Assembly (NCBI RefSeq): GCF_038561935.1
Contig: NZ_CP102770.1
Location: 9,955,001-10,019,000 of the forward strand
DNA from: Myxococcus stipitatus
GTDB taxonomy: Bacteria > Myxococcota > Myxococcia > Myxococcales > Myxococcaceae
Length of the DNA stretch: 64,000 nucleotides
Direction of reading: 5' to 3'
This document shows positions 16,794-25,969 of this stretch, one piece after another; positions within the stretch are counted from its first letter, which is position 1, and each line of letters starts with the position of its first letter. A program made the translations under genes and the position numbers. The notes beneath the pieces are model-generated. The model worked only from the letters and a program-made list of their open reading frames with translations, was not told the origin of the DNA and did no database searches.

Positions 16794-19034
16794 TCAGCGC
16801 GGCGCCCCCAGGGTCCGCAAGAAGAACAGGCCCAGGTCGTCATGGTAGTAGCGATAAGCCCCACCCATGGGTGTGTGCGGCTGGCCGGGCATGAGGAGCA
16901 GCTCGAAGTGCTTGCCCGCTCGGATGAGCGCGTCCGCCATGCGCATCGTCACCGAGAGCGTGGCATTCACATCCCCCGTGCCGTGCATCATCTTCAAGGG
17001 CCCCTTCAGGTTCCCCGCGAGCGCGAAGTTGGAGCCATCCGCGTAGCCCTGGGGATTCACACCCGGCAGGTTGAGGTAGGGCTCGTTGATGATGGCCTCC
17101 TCCTCCAGCGCGCCCGGCGCTCCCGCATAACCCGCCTTGAAGAAGTCCGGCGCCGTCAGCATGCCTCGCAGCGCGAAGTAGCCGCCCCACGAGTGGCCGT
17201 GGATGCCCACCCGCTCCAGGTCCATCCACGGACGCGTGGCGGCCACCTGCTTCATGCCCGTGACGTAGTCGGGAATCTCCGTCTGGCCCACGCGGCCATA
17301 GTGCGCGTCCTGGAACGCCTTGCTCCGCCCCGGCCCCCCTCGGGGGTCCAGCATCATCACGATGAAACCCAGTTGCGACAGGCCCGAGGCAATCTGCGGC
17401 ATCGCATCCCCCGCGTAGCTCCACGGGACGATGGTCATGAACGGCCCCGCGTAGATGTACGCGAGCACGGGGTAGCGCTTCGTGGGGTCGAAGTCGCGCG
17501 GCTTGTAGAGCACGCCATACAGGGGCGTCACACCGTCCGCGGCCTTCACCGTGAAGCCCTCGGGAGGGACGTAACCCAGGGCCTCCGCCGCGCTCGCGTC
17601 CGCGGTGGTGAGCCGGACGCGCTGGTCGCCCTCCACGCTCGCCAGCTCCCGCACCCGAGGCATGGTGCGCGTGGACCATGAATCCAGGTAGTGCTCTCGC
17701 GAGGGTGACATCACGACGTAGTGCATCCCCGAGCCCGAGGACAGCCGCTTCAACACCCCGCCCTTCATGCTGCCCCGGTAGAAGACATGCTCGTAGGGCG
17801 CGCCTCGCTCGGCGGAGGCCGTCACGTAGAACGCGTCTCCTCGCGGGGACACGCCCAGCACCTCGTGCACGGGGAAGGCGCCGCGCGTGAGCTGCTTCAC
17901 GAGCCTCCCCGCGCCGTCATACAGATACACGTGGCGCCAGCCGTCCCGCTCGGACAGCCACAGATAGCCGCGGCCCTCCGGCAGCGCCGTCACCTGCTTC
18001 GCCCAGCGGTCCGTCGCGAAGTCCAACCCCGCGACGAAGCTCTCCGGCCGCTCCTCGCGCAGCACCCGCTTGCGCTCCCCCGACACCGGGTCCACCGCCG
18101 TGAGGTCCAGCCGCTTCGCGTCGCGCGAGAGGTGCAGGCACAGGGCCCGCGTGCCCTCGGGGTTCCAGCCCGCGAGCCAGTCGTAGGTCTCTCCCTCGAC
18201 GGGCGCCACGCGCGTCACCTTGCCCGTCGCCACCTCGACGAGGTGGAGCTCCGCGCGCGGCAGCGGCGTCCCCGTCTTCGCGTACGGCACCGTCGTCACC
18301 TTCTCCAGCGCGCTGGAGTAGTCCACCACGGGGACCTTGTGGACACCGCGCGCGTCCTCTCGCCAGACAGCCACGAAGCGCCCGTCCGGAGACCACGCGC
18401 GCTCCGGAATCCGCCACTCGAAGAACGCCTCTCCCGCGCGCTCCACCACCGTGGCGCCATCCGCGCCCAGCACCGCGAAGCCTCCCTCACGCTGCACCGC
18501 CACGGCGCCTCCTCGCGGCGCGAGGAAGTGGGTGCGGGACAACGTCAGCGCGGCGCGGTCCTCCGGGGCGAGCAGGGTGACCCGGCCTCCCGTCAGGCCC
18601 AGCGAGAAGGTCTTCCCCTCCAGCCGGAACACGATGCCCTGCTCATCCGGCGAGATGGCCACCTCCACGAAGCGCGGCGCCTTGATGGGCTTGCCCAGCA
18701 GCGTGGACAGCTGCTCCCGGAGGGACTCGCTGGAGACCAGCGGCTGGAGCGCTCCCGTCTTCGCGTGTGCCAGCGTCCAGGTGCCGCCGTCGTCGCCCTC
18801 GCGAGCCCAGAAGACCAGGCGGTCTCCCTCGCGCAGCCACTTCGGCACCACGCGGCTGTCCCGCATCAACGTCACCCACCGGCTGAACCGGTCCGCGAAG
18901 TCCAACTTCGCCTGGACCTTCGCGTCCGGCACCGGGCCGAAGGTGGAGGCGAGCGCCGGGGCATCCAGCTCCTGGGCTTGCGCGCTCGACAGCGACACGA
19001 GCAGCACCCCCAGGGACACGAGCGGAAGTCTCAT
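16794..19034 (-). CDS. S9-family (prolyl oligopeptidase/DPP-IV type) serine peptidase
   Basis: 746 residues. A signal peptide (MRLPLVSLGVLLVSLSSAQAQ) leads into a beta-propeller (about 70-480) and an alpha/beta hydrolase domain. The triad is complete: Ser615 in GHSWGGY, Asp688 in GTGDVNAT, His720 in PGQPHTP. These enzymes cleave after proline or alanine in short peptides, here in the periplasm or outside the cell. The start at 19034 is chosen over 19070 because the signal peptide begins there. A LysR gene starts 76 bases away in the opposite direction and may control it. Confidence 0.92.
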   Translation of the reverse strand: MRLPLVSLGVLLVSLSSAQAQELDAPALASTFGPVPDAKVQAKLDFADRFSRWVTLMRDSRVVPKWLREGDRLVFWAREGDDGGTWTLAHAKTGALQPLVSSESLREQLSTLLGKPIKAPRFVEVAISPDEQGIVFRLEGKTFSLGLTGGRVTLLAPEDRAALTLSRTHFLAPRGGAVAVQREGGFAVLGADGATVVERAGEAFFEWRIPERAWSPDGRFVAVWREDARGVHKVPVVDYSSALEKVTTVPYAKTGTPLPRAELHLVEVATGKVTRVAPVEGETYDWLAGWNPEGTRALCLHLSRDAKRLDLTAVDPVSGERKRVLREERPESFVAGLDFATDRWAKQVTALPEGRGYLWLSERDGWRHVYLYDGAGRLVKQLTRGAFPVHEVLGVSPRGDAFYVTASAERGAPYEHVFYRGSMKGGVLKRLSSGSGMHYVVMSPSREHYLDSWSTRTMPRVRELASVEGDQRVRLTTADASAAEALGYVPPEGFTVKAADGVTPLYGVLYKPRDFDPTKRYPVLAYIYAGPFMTIVPWSYAGDAMPQIASGLSQLGFIVMMLDPRGGPGRSKAFQDAHYGRVGQTEIPDYVTGMKQVAATRPWMDLERVGIHGHSWGGYFALRGMLTAPDFFKAGYAGAPGALEEEAIINEPYLNLPGVNPQGYADGSNFALAGNLKGPLKMMHGTGDVNATLSVTMRMADALIRAGKHFELLLMPGQPHTPMGGAYRYYHDDLGLFFLRTLGAPR

Positions 19035-19088
19035 GCCGCAATGGTAGGGAGCGCCATCCTTCACCACCAATATATCTTCGGGCCTCGA

Positions 19089-19109
19089 TTGAGATGGCTA
19101 TCGTCTCGA
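19089..19109. promoter_or_regulatory. LysR-type binding site candidate
   Basis: TTGAGA (19089-19094) and TCTCGA (19104-19109) form an imperfect dyad with a 9-base spacer in the 76-base gap between the divergent peptidase and LysR genes. It touches the LysR start codon. LysR proteins usually bind such sites between themselves and a divergent target. Confidence 0.4.
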
Positions 19110-19110
19110 T

Positions 19111-20016
19111 ATGGAATTCCGTCAGCTCGAGCTGTTCCTCGCCGTGGCGGAGGAGCTGCACTTCGGTCGCGCCGCCGCGCGCGTGGGCATGGCCCAGCCG
19201 CCCTTCAGTCAGCGCATCCGAGGGCTGGAGGCCGAGCTCGGCGTCCAGCTGCTCACCCGCACCAGCCGCCGCGTGGCCCTCACCGCCGCGGGGGCGCAGC
19301 TGCTGGAGGACGCCCGCTCGCTGCTCTCCCGCCGCGCGGACGTGGTCCACGCCGTCCAGCGGGCCGCGAGCGGACAGGCGGGCACGCTGCGCGTGGGCTT
19401 CGCGGCGTCCTCGGCCTTCGGCGTGCTGCCCGACATCGTGCTCCGCTTCCGCACCCGCTTCCCCGAGGTGAAGCTGGAGCTGGATGACAGCGAGTCGCTC
19501 GACGTGCGCACCGCGCTCACCACCGGCGCCCTGGACGTGGCCATCATCCGCGCGCCCTTCCGCCACGAGGGCCTCATCGTCGAGCGGCTGCTGCGAGAGC
19601 GCTTCGTGCTCGCGCTCCCCGCGCGACATCCTCGGGCACGGCAGAAGGTCGTGGCGCTGTCCTCGCTCGCCCACGAGCCCTTCGTCCTCTTCCCCCGCCA
19701 CTCCGCGCCCGGGCTGCACGACACGGTGACGAGCATGTGCCTGGCCGCGGGCTTCTCACCCCACATCCGACAGGAGGCCCGCTCGTGGCCTTCCGTGGTG
19801 GGCATGGTGGAGGCGGGGCTGGGCGTCACCATCGCCCCCGCGTCCTCACAGGCGCTGCGGCCTCGAGGGGTCGTGTTCCGTCCGCTCAGCGGCGCACCCG
19901 CCCACGCGGAGCTGGCGGTGGCCTTCCTGGGCCCCCAGCCCTCTCCCGCCGTGCAGCACTTCCGCGCCCTCGCTCACGAAGCCGTCTCCCGCTCCGGCAA
20001 GAACACGTCCGAGTGA
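19111..20016 (+). CDS. LysR-family transcriptional regulator
   Basis: 301 residues. The N-terminal winged helix-turn-helix (ELFLAVAEELHFGRAAARVGMAQPPFSQRIRGLEAELG, residues about 5-45) is classic LysR; the PPFSQRI variant occurs in the CatR/BenM-like branch. The rest is a two-lobed effector-binding domain (GTLRVGFAAS to VAFLGPQPSP). It is transcribed away from the S9 peptidase, the usual LysR-target arrangement. The ATG at 19111 has no visible Shine-Dalgarno and may be leaderless or nearly so. The effector is unknown. Confidence 0.92.
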   Translation: MEFRQLELFLAVAEELHFGRAAARVGMAQPPFSQRIRGLEAELGVQLLTRTSRRVALTAAGAQLLEDARSLLSRRADVVHAVQRAASGQAGTLRVGFAASSAFGVLPDIVLRFRTRFPEVKLELDDSESLDVRTALTTGALDVAIIRAPFRHEGLIVERLLRERFVLALPARHPRARQKVVALSSLAHEPFVLFPRHSAPGLHDTVTSMCLAAGFSPHIRQEARSWPSVVGMVEAGLGVTIAPASSQALRPRGVVFRPLSGAPAHAELAVAFLGPQPSPAVQHFRALAHEAVSRSGKNTSE

Positions 20017-20505
20017 GACCTCCGGTGGGCGGCGGCATCACCGCCCACCTGTCCTGCTCACGGGCGCGCCAGCCTCACGTCCCTGGCGCGCGGGACTCCT
20101 CAGCGCTCGACGCGGCGGCTCCGGCGAGGACGCGATGGCGCGAGCGGCTCCGTGTCGTTGGCGGCCGCCTGTGTCACCCCCAGGCTGAACCAGAAGGGGC
20201 ACAGCAGTGGAGGCAAGCCTCCAGTCTCCAACGGGAGCCTCACCACGCGAGGTCCCTTCCAAGCCGGACTCGCTTCCGTGCTTCGCTTGCGTCGACTGGC
20301 TCGGAGCGCCATCAGTGCCTCCGCTCGTGTCGCGAGCACGAGCCCTCCTGGGTGCTGACGCGTGGGCACGAGCCTGCGACTCGGGGAGCCACCGCGAGGC
20401 GGCGTGCTCCCGATGCATCCCTCATGGGTGTCGGCATGCGCGCTCAACTAGCGAGTTGACAGTTTCCTGTCAATTGAAACACCCGAGAAAACACCGAACA
20501 CGCGT
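20017..20505. other. Convergent intergenic region with inverted repeat
   Basis: About 490 bases between the LysR stop and the AraC stop. A perfect inverted repeat TTGACAG-N4-CTGTCAA lies at 20456-20473, 33 bases past the AraC stop; there is no T tract. A 70-codon frame on the minus strand (20100-20312) has partly gene-like codon use but nothing recognisable. Confidence 0.4.
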
Positions 20506-21393
20506 TCAGCGCACCCCTGCCTCCATCCGTCGCCTCCATGCGGCGGGTGTCACACCATGGACGCGACGGAAGAGACGGATGAAGTGCGTCACATCCGCGT
20601 ACCCCACGCGCTCCGCGACGATGTCGACACGCTCGTCCGTGTGGCGCAGACGGCTGCGCGCCTCGGCCATCCGACACTCGAGAATCCACTCTCCCACCGA
20701 GCGGCCCGTCTCCTGTCGCACCACCTGCGCGACATGCGGCGCGGAGCGGCCCAGCTCCCGCGCCACCTTCGCGAGCGACAGCGGCTCCAGACAGTGGGTC
20801 TCGATGTACGACAGCGCGCGGCGGCTCAGCCCCACCGAGGCGGGCTCCACCGCGGCCTCCGGAGAGCTCATCCGCTCCAGCTCGATGAGCACCAGCCGGA
20901 GCAGGGCCAGGCTCGCCTCGTCACTGCCCCGCTCGCTCCTCGCCTGCTCCTCTTCCATCAGCCGCATCCAGCGCAGCAGGCGCCGACGCTGAGCGAGCGT
21001 CGGACGGAGCACGGGGTGACATCCGCCCCGGACGCGCAGCAGGGGCCGCAGCCGCGCCTCGCGCTCCTCCGGGTCGTCCGACAGCGCCTCCAGGTAGAAG
21101 CCCAGCCCCAGCGCCTGGGCATCCGAGTGCTCCCGCCCATGCGCATCCCCAGGCGGGATGAGGTGCACGTCTCCCGCGCGCAGCACCAGCTCTCCCGCGT
21201 GCCGCACGTGGGACTCGCCCTTGAGCACCAGCACCACCGCGGCGTAGGAGTGCACGACGGCGTGACGCGGGACTCGCAGCGAGCCCTGCGACAGCGGGCC
21301 AATCCACGTGAGCCGCCGCTTCTCCTCGAAGTCGCGCCGGAGCGCGGAGTCCCAGTGGGCGTGGGTGTGAGCGGGCGGTGAGGCTGGCGACAT
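20506..21393 (-). CDS. AraC-family transcriptional regulator with cupin sensor
   Basis: 295 residues. The N-terminal cupin-type domain (VVLVLKGESHVRHAGELVLRAGDVHLIPPGDAH) is followed by two helix-turn-helix units (LSLAKVARELGRSAPHVAQVVRQETG, and VDIVAERVGYADVTHFIRLFRRVHGVTPAAWRRR). It follows the FAD oxidoreductase on the same strand by 45 bases, so it is probably co-transcribed with it and may respond to that enzyme's substrate or product. The effector cannot be predicted from the cupin sequence. Confidence 0.9.
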   Translation of the reverse strand: MSPASPPAHTHAHWDSALRRDFEEKRRLTWIGPLSQGSLRVPRHAVVHSYAAVVLVLKGESHVRHAGELVLRAGDVHLIPPGDAHGREHSDAQALGLGFYLEALSDDPEEREARLRPLLRVRGGCHPVLRPTLAQRRRLLRWMRLMEEEQARSERGSDEASLALLRLVLIELERMSSPEAAVEPASVGLSRRALSYIETHCLEPLSLAKVARELGRSAPHVAQVVRQETGRSVGEWILECRMAEARSRLRHTDERVDIVAERVGYADVTHFIRLFRRVHGVTPAAWRRRMEAGVR

Positions 21394-21438
21394 GGTGGGC
21401 CCTTCGTAGCGGGCGGTGGAGTCGGGCTCAACCTCGCG

Positions 21439-22371
21439 TCACTTCGCGGGGCCCGCGCCCACCGCCTCCATGTTGAGCAGGTGGTTCATCCGATAGGCGG
21501 CCTGGGCTCCCGCGGCGGCGGACAACAGCGCGCCCTGCAGACGGGTGGTGAGGTCTCCCGCCGCGTAGACGCCGGGAAGGGAGGTCTCCAGGGTGGCATC
21601 CACCTTCACGAAGCCCGTCTCATCCAGCGCGAGCCCCAGGTCCCTCACCAGCGGAACCTGGCGCTGCGGCGGGTGCACCACCAGGACATCCTGCGGCACC
21701 CGAGTCCCATCCTCGAGTTCCACGGCCTCCAGCCCCTTCGCGTCCGCCGAGAGCACCAGCCGCTGGACGCGGCCCTCCACGATGCGCACCTCCGCGCGGA
21801 CCAGCCGCTCGCGCTGCTCGGCCGAGAGCTGGAAGCCGCCCTGGGTGTAGAGCGTGATGTTCGAGGACCAGCCCTTCAGGAAGAGGGCGAAGTCGACGTA
21901 GAGGCTCGCGTCCGCGTTGGCGAGCAAGCCCCAGGCGCGGTCCCGGACCTCCCACCCGTGGCAGTAGGGACACTGGAAGACCGCGTGCCCCCAGAGCTCG
22001 CGGTAGCCCGGCACCTCGGGGACCTCATCCACCAGGCCGGTGGCCAGGAGCACGCGGCGCGCCTCCACCTTCACGCCGTCCTCCAGCGTCACGTGGAAGC
22101 GCGAGCCCGCACGCTGGATGCTCGCCACGCGCACGTCGCGCAGGTCGACGTCGTAGGGGCGGAGCTGCTCGCGGCCGATGGCCCGGAACTCCGAGGGCGG
22201 CATCCCATCCCGGGTGACGAAGCCCTGCATGTGCTCCGCCCTCGCGTTGCGCGGCGTGCCCGCGTCGCAGAGCAGCACGCGCTTGCGCCCACGCCCCAGC
22301 ACCAGCGCGGCGCTCAAGCCCGCGGGGCCGCCCCCGACAATCACCACGTCCTTCTCGAGAAGATTGCTCAT
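21439..22371 (-). CDS. FAD-dependent thiol oxidoreductase (thioredoxin reductase-like)
   Basis: 310 residues, the size of low-molecular-weight thioredoxin reductases. The FAD-binding GGGPAG is at 13-18 and the C-terminal FAD motif is GVYAAGD. The redox pair is Cys134/Cys137 in CPYCHG; classical thioredoxin reductases have CATCDG, while GliT-like dithiol oxidases have CxxCHG, so this may be an oxidase or a reductase for a small dithiol. The start at 22371 is directly before the flavin-binding strand; longer frames are non-conserved. First gene of a two-gene unit with the AraC regulator. Confidence 0.85.
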   Translation of the reverse strand: MSNLLEKDVVIVGGGPAGLSAALVLGRGRKRVLLCDAGTPRNARAEHMQGFVTRDGMPPSEFRAIGREQLRPYDVDLRDVRVASIQRAGSRFHVTLEDGVKVEARRVLLATGLVDEVPEVPGYRELWGHAVFQCPYCHGWEVRDRAWGLLANADASLYVDFALFLKGWSSNITLYTQGGFQLSAEQRERLVRAEVRIVEGRVQRLVLSADAKGLEAVELEDGTRVPQDVLVVHPPQRQVPLVRDLGLALDETGFVKVDATLETSLPGVYAAGDLTTRLQGALLSAAAGAQAAYRMNHLLNMEAVGAGPAK

Positions 22372-22679
22372 GCGAGAAGAACTAAGGGGTTGGGCTCCCG
22401 CCCGGGAGAGCGCCCCTTCAGGCCGAATCGGCGCATCGGCGGATGCACGCCCTTCCCCACCTCCAGGCAGCCGAGGGCTCTCGCACGGCGGACGACCTCC
22501 CGCCCACTGCTGAACAGCGGGGGCACCGCTCTCACCTGGAGCGGACACTCCCCACATCTCCCCAGACGGGGACTGTTCACCCAGCCACGGGGGTCGGCTT
22601 CACGAATGGACAGGAGGATTCCTACACTCCGGGCCGGAAGCCCATGGGCCGGCGGGGCTCCCAACCCGGGAGGTATGCG
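22372..22679. other. Divergent intergenic region
   Basis: About 310 bases between the FAD oxidoreductase and the LVIVD lipoprotein. A short hairpin (CTCCCG, 2 bases, CGGGAG; 22395-22408) lies in the leader of the oxidoreductase mRNA. No gene or clear promoter seen. Confidence 0.4.
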
Positions 22680-24260
22680 ATGCGATGCACGCATCTCGCA
22701 TGGACAGTCCTGCTCGCTTGCGTGACGGCGGGCTGCTCCCCTCCAGCCGCCGCTCCATGGGACGGGCAGTACATCGCGCTCGAGGAGAGGGGCGACTGGA
22801 CGGACACCGGCCCCTTGTCCGCCTGCCGGGTGCTCGAGGAGGGCGCGGAGTGTGGGAGCATCGACTCCTTCGACTTGTCGGCGTGCAAGCTCCGCTCGCT
22901 GGAGGGACTGGAGCGGCAGGGCGTGTACCGCAGCGAGCTGCGCTTCGATGCCCGAGGGACGCAGGGCGTGCGCATGGCGACCCGCGGCGGAGGCTTCAAG
23001 CTGAACACGCGGGGCATCCCCGAGCAGGTCCAGGGGACGCAGGCCATCGCGGGCGTCTGGGACGCGCGGATGCTCCTCATCTCCAGCTACTCACAGGACG
23101 AGGGCCTCTTCACCTTCGCGGGCTGCAACGCGGTGAATCCGCGCTCGCTGACGGGGTGCTTCTCTCGCTGTCGACAGGGCGTGCTGGTGGAGTCCGGGAC
23201 GTTCCGCGCCGAGCGCGTGGCCCGCTTCAAGGGCGAGCACGAGGTCTCCGGCGGGATGAAGCTGGTCGCCGAGAGCCCGGTGGAGCTGGGCATGCCCGTG
23301 GACCTCCAGGTCCTCGGGGACTGGGCCTACGTCGTCTCGCAGGACAGCGCGGTGCGAGGCCCGGGGGGACTCACGGTCTTCGACATCCATGAGCCCTCCG
23401 CGCCCGTGCAGGTGGCGCGGATGAAGCTCGCGGGGGACTCCGACTGGCGCGGGGCGACGGCGCGGAGCGGCGTGCTCTATGTCGCGAGCGCGAAGTCGGG
23501 CGTGGTGCTGTTCGACATCTCGCGGCCGGAGGCGCCTGTGTTCCTGCGGCGGGCGTTGGACAAGTCCGTGGGCGTGGGGATGGTGAGCGTGGATGGGGAC
23601 CGGCTCTACGCGGTGGGCCTGGACGCCAAGGCCGGCACGATGATGTTCGACATCTCCAAGCCCGCGGAGCCCCAGCTGCTCCAACACATTGTCTCCGGTG
23701 CTCGTTTGATGGACGAGCCCTCCTCCTCGCAAGGGCCCGTGAGCTACCAGGGCCGCCTGTATGTGAATCACCGGGGCGAGGGGTTGCAGGTCGTCGACAC
23801 GTACACGGAGCCAGGGGTCCGGGTGCTGGGGCGCTACACGTACCCGCACGCCAACAGCCGCGCGAGCGCGGTGGGCACCTTCGCCGGGCGCATCGTCGCG
23901 TTCGAGAGCAGCCTGGGCGTGGGGGCGCGGCTGCGCGTGCTGGACGTCAGCGAGCCCCACCACATCGTGAAGATTGGGGAGTACGGCCTGCGCGCCGTCG
24001 TGTCACCGCGCGCGATGGAGCTGCGCGGCTCGCGGCTCTACCTGACGTACCACCAGGAGGGGCTGCGGGTGCTGGACGTCGACAACCCCACGCAGCCGCG
24101 CGAGGTGGCGTACTTCAACAGCTTCCGCGAGACGGACCCGGGACGCGGGGACATGCTGGAGGAAGGCGCCACCGGCCTCCAGGTGCCCGGGGATGGCCAT
24201 GTCTACATCGTGGACACGGCCCGAGGCCTCATCGTGCTCACGGAGCCACCGCCGCCGTGA
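22680..24260 (+). CDS. LVIVD-repeat beta-propeller lipoprotein
   Basis: 526 residues. ATG 22680 has GGGAGG 6 bases upstream and opens a lipoprotein signal (HLAWTVLLACVTAGC, Cys19). Residues about 190-520 contain at least six repeats of the LVIVD type, each with a core like LTVFDIHEPSAPVQVARM, VVLFDISRPEAPVFLRRA or LRVLDVDNPTQPREVAYF. Such repeats fold as a cell-surface beta-propeller. The region before them (about 20-190) has paired cysteines. Probably outer-membrane anchored. The stop is one base from the stop of the convergent TOPRIM-like gene, leaving no room for a terminator between them. Confidence 0.87.
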   Translation: MRCTHLAWTVLLACVTAGCSPPAAAPWDGQYIALEERGDWTDTGPLSACRVLEEGAECGSIDSFDLSACKLRSLEGLERQGVYRSELRFDARGTQGVRMATRGGGFKLNTRGIPEQVQGTQAIAGVWDARMLLISSYSQDEGLFTFAGCNAVNPRSLTGCFSRCRQGVLVESGTFRAERVARFKGEHEVSGGMKLVAESPVELGMPVDLQVLGDWAYVVSQDSAVRGPGGLTVFDIHEPSAPVQVARMKLAGDSDWRGATARSGVLYVASAKSGVVLFDISRPEAPVFLRRALDKSVGVGMVSVDGDRLYAVGLDAKAGTMMFDISKPAEPQLLQHIVSGARLMDEPSSSQGPVSYQGRLYVNHRGEGLQVVDTYTEPGVRVLGRYTYPHANSRASAVGTFAGRIVAFESSLGVGARLRVLDVSEPHHIVKIGEYGLRAVVSPRAMELRGSRLYLTYHQEGLRVLDVDNPTQPREVAYFNSFRETDPGRGDMLEEGATGLQVPGDGHVYIVDTARGLIVLTEPPPP

Positions 24261-24261
24261 G

Positions 24262-24885
24262 TCAGAGGCTCTGGAGGAAGGCCCTGAGCGGGTCGAAGGC
24301 GGGATGGGCTGGGTCGATGCCCTGTGGCTCTGTCAGTGACTGGTAGAACCTGAGCGGAGACGGGAGCATCGAGAGGTAGGCGCTGAGCCACCCCTTGTCC
24401 CTGAGCGCCTGGGTGGTTTGAGGCGCGCCCGCACAAGCCACGAACGTGTTCACGCACTGGGCCAGTTGCGGACTCCGGACCGCTTGCATGCAGAGCTTCT
24501 CGATGCTGCCGGTCTGCTGGCCGTCTGGCGCGATGAATACTCCCAGCTTTCGCGACTGCCCCACCCACGCGCCATGAACAGCTGGCGCGCCTGGGGGGCC
24601 TCCCAGAATCTGCAGGACTTGTTGGGCAAGGGCCTGAGCCTTGTTCGTGTCATCTTCCATGTCGAACAACACACCCACGCTGCGCGCATAACCGAAGCTC
24701 GGATCCATGGTCGCGAGCCTGGCGAGATTGGGAAGGTCTTCGCGCCCCTGGGCCTTCCAGGCCACCAATCCGGACCAGATGGTCGAACCCGCGACCGCCT
24801 CACTGAGCCGGAGTTCGTCTCCCCCCTCGACGAGCAACAAGCCAAATGGCTTCGTCGGGAAAGGCGGATTCGGGGTGCGGCTCAT
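24262..24885 (-). CDS. DUF3226 TOPRIM-like protein (nuclease partner of AAA ATPase)
   Basis: 207 residues. It matches the DUF3226/OLD-TOPRIM pattern: an N-terminal strand with an acidic residue (FGLLLVEGGDE, Glu20), an acidic cluster after a second strand (GVLFDMEDDTN, 75-79), the family block LGVFIAPDGQQTGSIEKLC (Glu129), and a C-terminal K-x-x-x-x-A-Y-L followed by FDPLRAFLQSL. TOPRIM folds of this kind cut DNA or RNA using metal ions held by these acids. Its ATG overlaps the stop of the AAA ATPase gene by four bases (ATGA), so the two are translationally coupled. Together they equal one OLD-type nuclease in size. Family call is by motif, from memory. Confidence 0.75.
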   Translation of the reverse strand: MSRTPNPPFPTKPFGLLLVEGGDELRLSEAVAGSTIWSGLVAWKAQGREDLPNLARLATMDPSFGYARSVGVLFDMEDDTNKAQALAQQVLQILGGPPGAPAVHGAWVGQSRKLGVFIAPDGQQTGSIEKLCMQAVRSPQLAQCVNTFVACAGAPQTTQALRDKGWLSAYLSMLPSPLRFYQSLTEPQGIDPAHPAFDPLRAFLQSL

Positions 24886-25928
24886 CCACGAATCTCCACG
24901 CCCATCCGAGAGGCAGCCTCGACCAGATTCCGGTCGTAAATCACGGCTTTCGTCTCTTGCTCCTGTTTGTCCAACCGAATGACTCGGAGCCCATCATCAC
25001 CACGCACGGCGAACGCACGACATGCGGCCTCAACACATTCTTCGGAATGAGTCGTCGCGAAGATCTGAGCGTCCCGAGTAGACGACGCCTCCGCAATCCA
25101 ACTCCATAGTGCCTCCATCGCACTGTGATGGAGCCCATTCTCAACTTCGTCGATGCAGAGCACGGGGTGCTCACGTGAAGAAAGAGCCACGGCGAGTTCA
25201 AAGCCTCGCTTCGCTCCTTCCCCCATCATGTTCAGAGGAAGCAGCCCATCATGCTTGAGTTCGATGAAGACCGCCGCGCGCTCTCCCGTGGGAGCCAACA
25301 ACTCAATGCCCGAAACTCGGTCGTTGATGAGGCGCAAGAGCCCAACAACCCTATCCCCATGTCCTTGCTGCTTCAGCTTTGACAGAATCCTGAGATCTGC
25401 CGCCCTGATTGATGGGCTCGGAGCTATCCAGACCCAACCTTCGTTGTGCGACACCCTCGGTGGGAAATGGAGGCCAGTCCCATTGAAACTGATGGCGCGT
25501 TCCTCGACTGGAGTGCCAGCCATGGCAATGCTCCACTTCAGTTCCCACGTGTTGGGGGTCCCAAAAAGAGCTTCCGTTTCCGCATCAAACTCAATGGGAG
25601 AGTCCGATGATTTCGCCATCGTCAGCTTGACACGTGCCCCCCGCTTATCCGTTCCCTCGACGCCAAAGCCTCGCTCCGCGTCCATCCTCCGAAAAATAGG
25701 GAGCCAAAAATCATCGAAGTCCTTCATGTCCGCCTTTGGATGACGAGCAGACTGCCTCGCGGCCATCACCAGCCCTGCATCCTCCGGCATCCACAGCAAC
25801 TCCAGCGCCTCCATCAGCGCCGTCTTGCCACTGTCGTTCCTCCCGATGATGAGGTTCACACGGCCCAGCCCCTCCACATGGAGCCGTTCGATGCCTCGGA
25901 AGTTCTCAACGGTCGCGGACGTCAACAT
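24882..25928 (-). CDS. AAA ATPase, OLD/RecF-like (AAA_15/AAA_21 type)
   Basis: 348 residues from ATG 25928. The start MLTSATVENFRGIERLHVEGLGRVNLIIGRNDSGKT is the usual opening of OLD/SMC-like ATPases, with Walker A at 29-36. An ABC-like signature MMGEGAKRG (234-242), Walker B VLCIDEVENGLHH (Asp260/Glu261) and an H-loop ATTHS (His294) complete a competent ATPase. No transmembrane partner is present, so it is not a transporter. The gene feeds directly into the TOPRIM-like gene. G+C is well below the neighbours in places (48% over 25561-25620, 53% over 25321-25380 by hand count), suggesting transfer. A sensor ATPase controlling a nuclease is the likely role. Confidence 0.85.
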   Translation of the reverse strand: MLTSATVENFRGIERLHVEGLGRVNLIIGRNDSGKTALMEALELLWMPEDAGLVMAARQSARHPKADMKDFDDFWLPIFRRMDAERGFGVEGTDKRGARVKLTMAKSSDSPIEFDAETEALFGTPNTWELKWSIAMAGTPVEERAISFNGTGLHFPPRVSHNEGWVWIAPSPSIRAADLRILSKLKQQGHGDRVVGLLRLINDRVSGIELLAPTGERAAVFIELKHDGLLPLNMMGEGAKRGFELAVALSSREHPVLCIDEVENGLHHSAMEALWSWIAEASSTRDAQIFATTHSEECVEAACRAFAVRGDDGLRVIRLDKQEQETKAVIYDRNLVEAASRMGVEIRG

Positions 25929-25969
25929 GGCTGGACTCTTAGCAGAAGCACACCCAAGCAGGTCTCCCC

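Noticed and set aside
20100..20312. A 70-codon minus-strand frame between the LysR and AraC genes
   Set aside because: The last 35 codons have genome-like third positions, but the first half does not, there is no ribosome binding site and nothing is recognised.
24882..25928. The AAA ATPase as an ABC transporter subunit
   Set aside because: Its opening (VENFRGIERLHVEG...GRNDSGKT) and ATTHS loop are OLD/RecF-type, and no membrane permease gene is near.
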